Shown here one piece after another: positions 19,804-26,239 of a stretch of DNA of 26,239 nucleotides. Source of the stretch: a virus; IMG/VR virus record IMGVR_UViG_3300020020_000147, positions 1-26,239 of that record. One strand, given 5' to 3'. Position 1 is the stretch's first letter. Every line of letters starts with the position of its first letter. The position numbers and the translations under genes were made by a program. Below the pieces are notes generated by a model. That model ran no database searches. It was not told the DNA's origin and was given only the letters and a program-made list of their open reading frames with translations.

Positions 19804-20153
19804 GGCCGCTCCGCGACGCTGAGCACCAGCTCGCGCCCGGCTTCGTCGGGGTCGCGCAGCGCGGCGACCTGAAACGTCCGCGTCCGGCCGCTGCGCGGGT
19901 CGACGTAGGTGACGCGCGTCTCGATGGTGACGCCCGGGTGATACGGCAGCGTGATCTCGTGGGTCGCCGTCGCCAGCACCGTGCCCGCGAACGCCCGCTC
20001 CTGGTCGCGCGCCGACACCGGCACGATCGCGGCGAACGCGTCCGGCGGATCCAGCGGCGTATACCCGTCGACGAATCCGCCATCGGCGTCGGCGACGGGC
20101 GTCCCCGGCGCATCGAGCGTCACGCGCTTGTCGCGCAGGCCGGCGGGCATCAT
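19800..20153 (-). CDS. Head-tail joining protein (head closure, SPP1 gp16-like)
   Basis: A 117-residue beta-barrel protein of the head-tail adaptor type. It has MPAGLRDKRVTLDAPG, a central insertion (GGFVDGYTPLDPPDAFAAIVPVSARDQERAF), strands THEITLPYHPGVTIETRVTYVD and RTFQVAALRDPDEAGRELVLSVAE. It would seal the connector after packaging. Its ATG overlaps the upstream stop (ATGA). Order after a gp6-like connector and before the gp10-like protein is canonical. Confidence 0.8.
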   Translation of the reverse strand: MMPAGLRDKRVTLDAPGTPVADADGGFVDGYTPLDPPDAFAAIVPVSARDQERAFAGTVLATATHEITLPYHPGVTIETRVTYVDPRSGRTRTFQVAALRDPDEAGRELVLSVAERP

Positions 20154-20506
20154 GCCAGCACCGGATCGCCAAAGCGGCGCAAGAGGCCGGCCACGCCCGG
20201 CGCAAAGTCGGTCCCGGAGTCCCGCGCCGGGGACAGCGCGAGCGTCGCCGGGTCATCGCCGCGGAAGCGCCACAACTCGCCGAGCTGCAGCAGCACCGCC
20301 GCGCGCAGGTCGGCCGGCGCATCCAGGTCGGTCACCCACTGCGCCACCAGCGCCGCCCCGGCCGGCGACCGCTCGACGTAGCGCACGATCGCCGCCTCGG
20401 CCGCGTCGAGCTTCTCCTGGACGTCCGGATCGTCGGGATGCCCGGGCGGCGTCGCAATCCGCAGGTGCATCTTGGCGGCGGCGAGCGTCACGAACTGCGC
20501 CGCCAT
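20150..20506 (-). CDS. gp6-like head-tail connector protein
   Basis: A 118-residue mainly helical protein: FVTLAAAKMHLRI, then PDVQEKLDAAEAAIVRYVERS, a helix DLRAAVLLQLGELWRFRGD, and a C-terminal GVAGLLRRFGDPVLA. This is the HK97 gp6/phage_gp6 pattern, a ring that attaches to the portal. The final 'LLRRFGDPVLA' is typical of the family. It overlaps both neighbours (TGATG upstream, ATGA downstream). Confidence 0.82.
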   Translation of the reverse strand: MAAQFVTLAAAKMHLRIATPPGHPDDPDVQEKLDAAEAAIVRYVERSPAGAALVAQWVTDLDAPADLRAAVLLQLGELWRFRGDDPATLALSPARDSGTDFAPGVAGLLRRFGDPVLA

Positions 20507-20934
20507 CAGCCCTTCCCCTGCTTGACCTGCAGCACCCAGCCACTGCCCCCGCCCGGCCGCATGTTGGTCGTCGCGGTGCAGGACCAGAGCGCGCCCGCGT
20601 GGGTCACCTGGTCGCCGGCCGTGTAGGTGCGCGCCGTGTCATAGACGCCGCAGTACCGCGGCAGCGTCAGCCGCACCGTGCCCCACGGCGTCACCGTGTC
20701 GCCCGCCTTGACCCCGAACGTAATCAGCCGCTCGTCCTCGCCGTCCTGCGTGACCGTCAGCGCGTCGGCCGTCACCCCGGGGGCGCCGTCCTGGCCGTCG
20801 GCCCCGGCCGGTCCTGGCGGCCCGGGCACGGGCGGACGGGCCTCCAGCGCGGCGAGCCGCTCGAGCACCGGTGACAGCGCCGCCTTCATCGCCAGCAGGA
20901 CCGTATCGGCGAGCCGTTCGGAGAGGTCAGCCAT
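20506..20934 (-). CDS. Collagen-like protein with carbohydrate-binding-like C-terminus
   Basis: A 142-residue protein placed between portal and connector. Residues 1-32 form an amphipathic helix, and residues 37-53 are collagen-like G-x-y repeats (GPPGPAGADGQDGAPG). Residues 54-90 are beta-rich, and residues about 93-138 resemble a small chitin-binding type CBM5/12 fold (YCGVYDTARTYTAGDQVTHAGALWSC...GWVLQVKQG). Such modular proteins serve as head or neck fibres or decorations that stick to host surface sugars; this is inferred. It overlaps the portal gene by eight bases and the connector by TGATG. Confidence 0.72.
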   Translation of the reverse strand: MADLSERLADTVLLAMKAALSPVLERLAALEARPPVPGPPGPAGADGQDGAPGVTADALTVTQDGEDERLITFGVKAGDTVTPWGTVRLTLPRYCGVYDTARTYTAGDQVTHAGALWSCTATTNMRPGGGSGWVLQVKQGKG

Positions 20935-22303
20935 ACAGCAATCCCGCGGTCAACCGTTTCGTGAACTGCGCCAGGTCGACGTCGTCGTCCTCGTCCTCGG
21001 GCGGCGCGGCCGGGGCCGGCGGCGCCGGCTTGCTGAAGGGCGCATCGGCGTCGCGTTCGGCGAGCGCCCGCAGCGAAAACATCTGCTGCTGCATGTAGGG
21101 CGTATCGCCGCCCGTCACGGCCCCGATGCCGAAGTACTTGGCGCGCGCCTCATCCGGTGAGAGCACGCCGCCGGCGACGCCCTGCTGCGCCGCATCCGTC
21201 CGCGCCTTCGCGTCCATCCAAATGAGATCGTCGATGTCCAGCTCGGTGCCGAGCGTGCGATCGGGGACGGTGGTCAAGCCGAGCCCCTCGTCGAGCGAGT
21301 TCTCCAGCGCGACGATGAGCGCCTGCAAGCATTGCGAGAAGTATTGCTGCGTGAGCGGCTCGTTGTTCGCGTAGGGCACCGGCTGGCTGTTCACCAGCGA
21401 GACCGGCACGTGGTAGCAGGCGCACACGGTCTCCACCGTCCACTGCAGCTGCTCGACCAGCTGCGCATCGACGGCATTGACTGACATCGCCTCGTACTTC
21501 AGCCCGTCGCCGAGCACCGCCACCTTACCGACGTTCGCCCCGCTATAGGCGGTGTCCCAGTACAGCTTCAGCCGCTGCGCGGTCTCGTCGGTGATGCTGC
21601 CGGGCGCCGTCAGCACGCCGCCGGGATTGCTGCCGCTGGCGAAGAACGTCGACGAGTTGTCCTGAATGTTGAGGCCCTGCAGCGCCGCCAGGCCGCAGGC
21701 ATAAATCGGCGACACGCCGATCAGCGGATGGAACAGCGGCACCATCAGGTCATGGATGACTTCACTGGCCGGCACCGCGACCGCCGTGCCCTCGGGCGTG
21801 ATGCCGGCCAGCTCGCTCGCCCCGAGCTGGTAGTAGACCGCGCCGTCAGGGGCGACGAGCGGCTTCACCGACTGCGGGTCGAGCACATACAGCGCCACCA
21901 CCACGCCGCGCTGGTCCCGCTGCTTGAGCACGTAGGTGTTGCCGTGCGTCAACTTCGAGACCAGCCACTGCTCGAGAAACTTGTTGATGATTTGGTAGCG
22001 GTTCGGTTTGCGCAGCACCGGCGAAAAGGCGGGGCTGGCGGTCTCCCGCCAGATCCCCGCGCTGTCCTGCTCGACGAGCCGCAGCCGGAGTTTGCCGATA
22101 TCCGACGCGATCAGCGTCGTGCAGGCAAACACGGCCGGCGAACCCAGCACCGACGGCACCGAGCACTCGTCGTTCCGCTGCCAGGCGCCGAGGTACGGCT
22201 CGCGGACAATCGGCCACCAGCCGCCGCGCGGGCTGACCGCGGTCGCGCCCGCCGGCGTCGCCCGCGCCCGCGCCCGCGTCAGCTCGAACCCAAACAGCTT
22301 CAC
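20927..22303 (-). CDS. Portal protein (HK97 family)
   Basis: A 458-residue portal beginning at GTG 22303, overlapping the capsid stop (GTGA). The longer frame to 22378 is shadow. Landmarks are VFACTTLIASDIGKLRLRLVE, RYQIINKFLEQWLVSKLTHGNTYVLKQRD, VIHDLMVPLFHPLIGVSPIYACGLAALQGL, NPGGVLTAPGSI and VETVCACYHVPVSLVN. The stem and clip helices (FSQCLQALIVALENSLDEGL) are followed by an acidic tail. The protein forms the dodecameric DNA channel. It follows the protease-capsid gene, whereas in most HK97-like phages the portal comes first. Confidence 0.93.
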   Translation of the reverse strand: MKLFGFELTRARARATPAGATAVSPRGGWWPIVREPYLGAWQRNDECSVPSVLGSPAVFACTTLIASDIGKLRLRLVEQDSAGIWRETASPAFSPVLRKPNRYQIINKFLEQWLVSKLTHGNTYVLKQRDQRGVVVALYVLDPQSVKPLVAPDGAVYYQLGASELAGITPEGTAVAVPASEVIHDLMVPLFHPLIGVSPIYACGLAALQGLNIQDNSSTFFASGSNPGGVLTAPGSITDETAQRLKLYWDTAYSGANVGKVAVLGDGLKYEAMSVNAVDAQLVEQLQWTVETVCACYHVPVSLVNSQPVPYANNEPLTQQYFSQCLQALIVALENSLDEGLGLTTVPDRTLGTELDIDDLIWMDAKARTDAAQQGVAGGVLSPDEARAKYFGIGAVTGGDTPYMQQQMFSLRALAERDADAPFSKPAPPAPAAPPEDEDDDVDLAQFTKRLTAGLLYG

Positions 22304-24189
22304 CGATCCTGGTCCTTGCGGCCGTTGCGCCCCGTCGGGGGGTCGGTCGTGAACACCTCGCCGGTCGGCGACGGCCACGCGGTGGCGGTGAGGTACTTCA
22401 CCGAATTGACGCCGATGCGCTTCCAGTTGATGAACCGCTCGGCGCGCAGCCCGACGTTGTTGGTCTGCCAGAGCGAGACGTAGACGGTGGTCGCATCGGC
22501 CGGCGAGGCCGGCGCGCTGTCCATCTGCAGCGACGCTTCGCGCGACGCGTCGATGGTCACGCCACCGTCGTCGGCGAAGAGGATGTACTCCGGCTGCAGG
22601 GCGATGACGTTGGTCGTCAGCGTGTTGCTGGTGATGAACGTGAGCCCGCGATAGCTGCCGCCCGAGATGCCGATGCCCGGGAACTGCGGCGAGCCGTCGA
22701 GGTTCGACCGGAACGACAGCGCCAGCGCATTCGCGGGCGACATCAGGAACACCAGGCCATCCACCGGGATGTTGTTCGCGGCGAAATGGTTGATGAGCCC
22801 CATGATGTCGGCGAGCGGATTGGTGGTCGCGGCGGCCGTCGCCGCGCCGTTGGTGATCGACGCGGGATTGACGCCCGCCACCGCCGCCACCGCCGGGTTG
22901 ACGAACTGCCCGTCGAGGAACTGCGCGATCCCCTTGATCATGTCGTTGCGCGCGAGTGCCTCGGCCGACGGATTCGACAGCCGCACCAGCTCCTCGGTCA
23001 GCACGATGATCCCGGCGACCTTGGTGATGTCGAGGGTCTCGCTGCTGAACGCGAGCGAGGTCACCGGCTTCGGCTTGCTCTCACCGACCCACCCGTAGGT
23101 CCCACCCGCGGTCTGGCTGGGGACCTTGCAGTTGAACGGCACCTGGCGCAGCCCGGGGATGCGGCCGATGATGGTCGCCGGCCGCAGCAGCTCGAGGAAG
23201 TCATCGGCGATGACGCGGTTGACGAGCGGCGCCGCCCAGGTCGCATCGGTCGTGGTGCCGGGCGCCACGGCGGCCTTGAGCGCCAGCGCGACTTCGGGCG
23301 TCGAATCGTTCCACCGCTGCGCGTACTGCGCCGCCTCGAATTTGTTGCCGTGGCACACCATCTGCGCGCAGGCCAGGCGCACAAACGCGGTGCCCTTGGG
23401 GACGTTGGCCTTCACCTGCACGACCGGCGTGCGCGGGTTCGGCGTCGTCGGCACGGGCTTGGCGCTGTCGGCGTTGAGCGCGTCGAGTTCCCGCAAGCGC
23501 GTGATGTGTGCGTCGATTGACTTCACCCGCGCGGCGGATTCGTCGTACGCCTTGGTCTGCTCCGGCGTCAGCGTGACGTTCTCGTTACCGGCGGTGGTCA
23601 TCAGGTCGGTCATGCTGGCGACGGCCGCAGCGCGGCTGGTCTCGTGGGCGGTGATTTGTTCGGAATAGGTCTGCATCGGGAGTCTCGTCGGAATGCTCGC
23701 GACGCCGAGCGGGGGGAAGGCCAGGCCAGACGCGGCCGATTTGATGTTCGTGATCGTGGCCTCGACGTTCATCGGAATCGTCACGGCCGAGAGTTCCGCC
23801 CACTGCCACCGCTTGATGTGATTGCCGCGCTTGAGCGGCACCATCTCCAGCGGCTGAAACCCGATCGACAGCCCGCGCACCAGCCGCGCCTTCACGCTCT
23901 GCCACGCCTCGTCGAGCCGGTCGCGCAGCGCGCCGGGTTCCTCGACTTTGGCGAAGCGGGCCTTAATGCGAATGCCGGTCGGGGTGACCTGCGCATCGAT
24001 GACTTCGCCGACGGGCTGCGCCTGGTTGTGTTGCCAGAGCAGCGGAATGGGCAGCGTGAACAGCGCCCCGCCGCAGTCGACGATATCGCCGCCGCGGTCG
24101 GTACAGGGCGTCGTGGCGACGCCGTCGATTTCGCGGAGGTCGCCGTCGAACGATTTGACTTCGAGGGTCGCGTAAGCGCGGTCGAGCAT
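22300..24189 (-). CDS. Prohead protease fused to HK97-type major capsid protein
   Basis: One 629-residue reading frame holds two proteins that are usually separate. Residues 1-150 are an S78/U35 prohead protease, with the catalytic His54 (LLWQHNQAQPVGEV) and Ser108 (VRGLSIGFQP). After a linker, residues 172-260 form a coiled scaffolding-like delta domain beginning MQTYSEQITAHETSR. Residues about 260-610 are the capsid fold (ELLRPATIIGRIPGLRQVPF, GWVGESKPKPVTSLAFSSETLDITKVAGIIVLTEELVRLS, VFLMSPANALAL). The protease presumably cuts itself and the delta domain off during maturation. The ATG lies within a 9-bp hairpin. Met172 (23676) could be an internal start but lacks a ribosome-binding site. 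Confidence 0.9.
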   Translation of the reverse strand: MLDRAYATLEVKSFDGDLREIDGVATTPCTDRGGDIVDCGGALFTLPIPLLWQHNQAQPVGEVIDAQVTPTGIRIKARFAKVEEPGALRDRLDEAWQSVKARLVRGLSIGFQPLEMVPLKRGNHIKRWQWAELSAVTIPMNVEATITNIKSAASGLAFPPLGVASIPTRLPMQTYSEQITAHETSRAAAVASMTDLMTTAGNENVTLTPEQTKAYDESAARVKSIDAHITRLRELDALNADSAKPVPTTPNPRTPVVQVKANVPKGTAFVRLACAQMVCHGNKFEAAQYAQRWNDSTPEVALALKAAVAPGTTTDATWAAPLVNRVIADDFLELLRPATIIGRIPGLRQVPFNCKVPSQTAGGTYGWVGESKPKPVTSLAFSSETLDITKVAGIIVLTEELVRLSNPSAEALARNDMIKGIAQFLDGQFVNPAVAAVAGVNPASITNGAATAAATTNPLADIMGLINHFAANNIPVDGLVFLMSPANALALSFRSNLDGSPQFPGIGISGGSYRGLTFITSNTLTTNVIALQPEYILFADDGGVTIDASREASLQMDSAPASPADATTVYVSLWQTNNVGLRAERFINWKRIGVNSVKYLTATAWPSPTGEVFTTDPPTGRNGRKDQDR

Positions 24190-24202
24190 GGGAATGCTCG
24201 AC
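24181..24202 (-). promoter_or_regulatory. Hairpin enclosing the protease-capsid start codon
   Basis: A perfect 9-bp inverted repeat (minus strand GTCGAGCAT-tccc-ATGCTCGAC) places the start codon ATG 24189 at the base of a four-base loop. No ribosome-binding site is visible upstream. In mRNA the hairpin would hide the start, suggesting coupling to upstream translation or a regulator. Confidence 0.55.
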
Positions 24203-24210
24203 AGCGTGCG

Positions 24211-24393
24211 TCAGCTCGAGGGCGCGGGCGATTTGAAAACTTTTAATTGCTGCCGGATGATGGCGGGCAGGGATTGGCGCAGGGCGAGCGCGCGCCGGGC
24301 CAGCGCGTCGAATTCCTTCGAGGGCAGGCGAATCGTCAACGAGACCGACGGGTCCGCGGCGTCGAGCGGCGGGCGGCCCCGCGGCTTTTTCAC
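24211..24393 (-). CDS. Ribbon-helix-helix type small protein
   Basis: A 60-residue protein beginning with GTG that overlaps the terminase stop (GTGA). After a basic, AT-hook-like start (KKPRGRPPL) comes a ribbon-helix-helix pattern: a strand VSLTIRLP, helix SKEFDALARRALALRQ and helix SLPAIIRQQLKVF. RHH proteins bind DNA as dimers. Between the terminase and capsid genes it may regulate late expression or packaging; no target is known. The stop lies 21 bases before the capsid start, within reach of the start-codon hairpin. Confidence 0.7.
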   Translation of the reverse strand: MKKPRGRPPLDAADPSVSLTIRLPSKEFDALARRALALRQSLPAIIRQQLKVFKSPAPSS

Positions 24394-26210
24394 GGCGACG
24401 CCCCCAGCACCAGCATCTGGAACTGCTTCGACGGGCCGGCGCTCCGCAGCGCCCCACTCAGCGCCGAGAGCAGCGCATCGATCGCGTCGATTTTGTTCGG
24501 CGATTCCGGCCCCTCTTTTTTCGGCAGGATGGAATCATTCGTCCGCCGCTCGACCACGACGTTGGACGCTTGCCAGCGGAGACACGCGTTGCCGTCATGC
24601 CGGAAGCGCCCATGCCGAATCCGGGTTTCGAGTTCGCGCGCCGGCGCCGTGGTCGTGTTCGCGTTCTTCGGTTCGACGCGTGCCGGAAATCCGTCGTTGA
24701 ACAGATTGCCCACCAACTGCCCCGACCCAAACTGGTCGAACACGATGTCCTGCACCCGGAACTGCGCACACCACGCGCGGACGTCCCGCTCAATCCGGCT
24801 GTAATCAATCATCGACCCGTCGGTGAGGATCAGCAGCCCGGCCTCAGCCCAGAGCCGGTACTCCGGCACGGCCCGCGCCCGCGCCTGCACCACGCCCTCC
24901 GGCAGATAGCAGCGGACAAACCCGTAGAACACGTCGTCACGCTTGAACACCGCCGCGACCGCGGCGAGGTCGTCGAGCTGCGCCAGGTCGCCGCCAATCC
25001 AGCAGGACTCCCCGGCGAAGTCGCCCAGGCGCAGCGACGGATCCGCGCACGCGTCCCACTCGGCCATCGACAGCCAGGCCGACGCCGCATTCGACCACTC
25101 GCTGCAGCACTTGACGCGAAACTCTCCATCGAGCCCGGGCGTCTGCTGCGCGTCACTGCAATACCGCCGCATATAGTCCAGCGTCGGCGTCACCCCGAGC
25201 ATCGGGTTCGCCTTGATCCACACGCGCTCGTCGCGCCAGTCGTCGCCCTCGTCGATGGTGTAAATCGCGCCGAGCAGATGGTCCGCGACAAACACCCCCT
25301 CGAGCACCTTGCAGAGCGTCGACCGCAGCGCGTAGCCGATCGAGAGCTGGTTGTACCCGGCCGTGGTGGGACAGAGCAGCAGCGGATTGGCCCGCGCGCC
25401 CTGACTGCTCTTGAGCACGTCGTGCAGCTCGAACGTTTGCGCATGCGACTCGTCGAGCACGATGCACGACGGGTTCAGCCCGTCCTGGGTCGATGCTTTC
25501 GCGTTGATCGGTTTGATGGTGCCGTCGACCGTGGTGATGCTATTGGCGTACGCCTGCACGCCCTGGCCCTTGAGCCACGACGACGCAAACACCATGCGCT
25601 GGGCAATCCCGAACACGATCCGCGCTTGCGACCCCGTCGTTGCCCCACACACCACCGACGGACCGGGCTCGTTTTCTCGGAGCAGATGGAACAACACGAT
25701 CGCCGCCATCAGCGTGCTTTTGGCGCCCTTGCGCCCCAGCTCGAGATACAGCGTGGTAAACCGGCGGCGCGCCAGGTCGCCGCGCACGCGCCAGCCAAAC
25801 AGCAGCATGACCACAAACACCTGCCACGGTTCGAGCCGAATCGTCGCGGTCGACCAGCGGCCCTCGACATGCGGCAGTCGTTCGATGAACGCGCAGGCGT
25901 CACGCCCGTGGGTCGGACTCCACACGTACGGCCAGCGGCGATCCCGCGCGAGATCCGCCGCTTGGCGCGCGCACGCGAGCTGCACCCACTTGCACGCGAC
26001 AATGCGCCCGGCCGTGACACCCGCCGCGTACCGGCGCGCAATGCTCGCGTAATCGCGCCGCGACACCGGAACGTCCACGACCGCAGCCGGCGCCGATGCC
26101 GGCGGCTTCGGCGCGCGACCCGGACGCAAGGTTCCGCGCCGCTGCTTCTCGGCCTCAGGCAGCGCCGGCCGCCCGCGTTTCGGTCGGGTCAGCGACGCCG
26201 TACTGGTCAT
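24390..26210 (-). CDS. terL: Terminase large subunit
   Basis: A 606-residue packaging motor. The ATPase has a Walker A variant LGRKGAKST (158-166), adjacent to LYLELG, and Walker B CIVLDES (249-255), followed by a coupling region (LLLCPTTAGYNQ). The nuclease has acidic residues in GGDLAQLDDLAAV, in DIVFDQFGSG and in the closing NKIDAIDALLSAL. Residues 10-40 (KRGRPALPEAEKQRRGTLRPGRAPKPP...) are an unusual basic extension, reminiscent of the N-terminus of P27-type small terminases. The ATG at 26210 has no ribosome-binding site in the 29 bases visible to the window edge. The protein cuts and pumps phage DNA into the prohead through the portal. Confidence 0.95.
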   Translation of the reverse strand: MTSTASLTRPKRGRPALPEAEKQRRGTLRPGRAPKPPASAPAAVVDVPVSRRDYASIARRYAAGVTAGRIVACKWVQLACARQAADLARDRRWPYVWSPTHGRDACAFIERLPHVEGRWSTATIRLEPWQVFVVMLLFGWRVRGDLARRRFTTLYLELGRKGAKSTLMAAIVLFHLLRENEPGPSVVCGATTGSQARIVFGIAQRMVFASSWLKGQGVQAYANSITTVDGTIKPINAKASTQDGLNPSCIVLDESHAQTFELHDVLKSSQGARANPLLLCPTTAGYNQLSIGYALRSTLCKVLEGVFVADHLLGAIYTIDEGDDWRDERVWIKANPMLGVTPTLDYMRRYCSDAQQTPGLDGEFRVKCCSEWSNAASAWLSMAEWDACADPSLRLGDFAGESCWIGGDLAQLDDLAAVAAVFKRDDVFYGFVRCYLPEGVVQARARAVPEYRLWAEAGLLILTDGSMIDYSRIERDVRAWCAQFRVQDIVFDQFGSGQLVGNLFNDGFPARVEPKNANTTTAPARELETRIRHGRFRHDGNACLRWQASNVVVERRTNDSILPKKEGPESPNKIDAIDALLSALSGALRSAGPSKQFQMLVLGASP

Positions 26211-26239
26211 CGGGATTTTTGGTTCTCGGAAAATCTGCC

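Overview
The window is most of a temperate, siphovirus-like phage genome of high GC content. It carries a complete HK97-type head module, a long-tail module with a tape measure, an ERF/NinB-like recombination set, two DNA methyltransferases, two repressor-type regulators and a tyrosine integrase beside a tRNA-Met-derived attachment site. Apart from that tRNA fragment I see no bacterial gene. The host cannot be named from sequence alone; a high-GC bacterium is all I would claim.

Layout. Positions 1-8996 are one minus-strand operon, read right to left. It runs from a Cro-like regulator (8778-8996) and an AlpA-like protein through a C5-cytosine methyltransferase (7430-8569, with a second gene buried in another frame), small conserved proteins, ERF, a NinB-like protein, a Dam-type methyltransferase, a PD-(D/E)XK-like nuclease and a replication organizer. 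It continues into a beta-helix protein, a small membrane protein and an HNH nuclease, and ends in a gene cut by the left edge. Positions 9169-11160 are the only plus-strand block: repressor, zinc-ribbon protein and integrase. The attP core follows at about 11192-11240. Positions 11302-26210 are the late genes, again minus-strand. In transcription order they are large terminase, ribbon-helix-helix protein, protease-capsid fusion, portal, collagen-like protein, three connector proteins, tail terminator, tail tube, a small tail protein, tail assembly chaperones with a -1 frameshift, tape measure, a 1173-residue hub/fibre and a last small protein. Most neighbours overlap by 1-4 bases (ATGA, GTGA, TGATG), so translation is tightly coupled.

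Because int and attP lie inside phage genes and the HNH end points toward the terminase end, the window looks like a circular or permuted phage genome, not an integrated prophage read end to end.

The most notable points are: (1) a compact group I intron of about 241 nt, without an ORF, interrupting the major tail tube gene, with a nearly complete group I fold and an in-frame splice; (2) two genes in different frames of the same DNA, a cytosine methyltransferase and a W-P-T-P-repeat protein of a family I recall near phage Dcm genes; (3) an A9 slippery site making a G/GT tail chaperone fusion; (4) two PASTA repeats inside a tail hub protein; (5) paired 18-bp palindromes bracketing the repressor gene, and an early promoter that appears to give a leaderless message.
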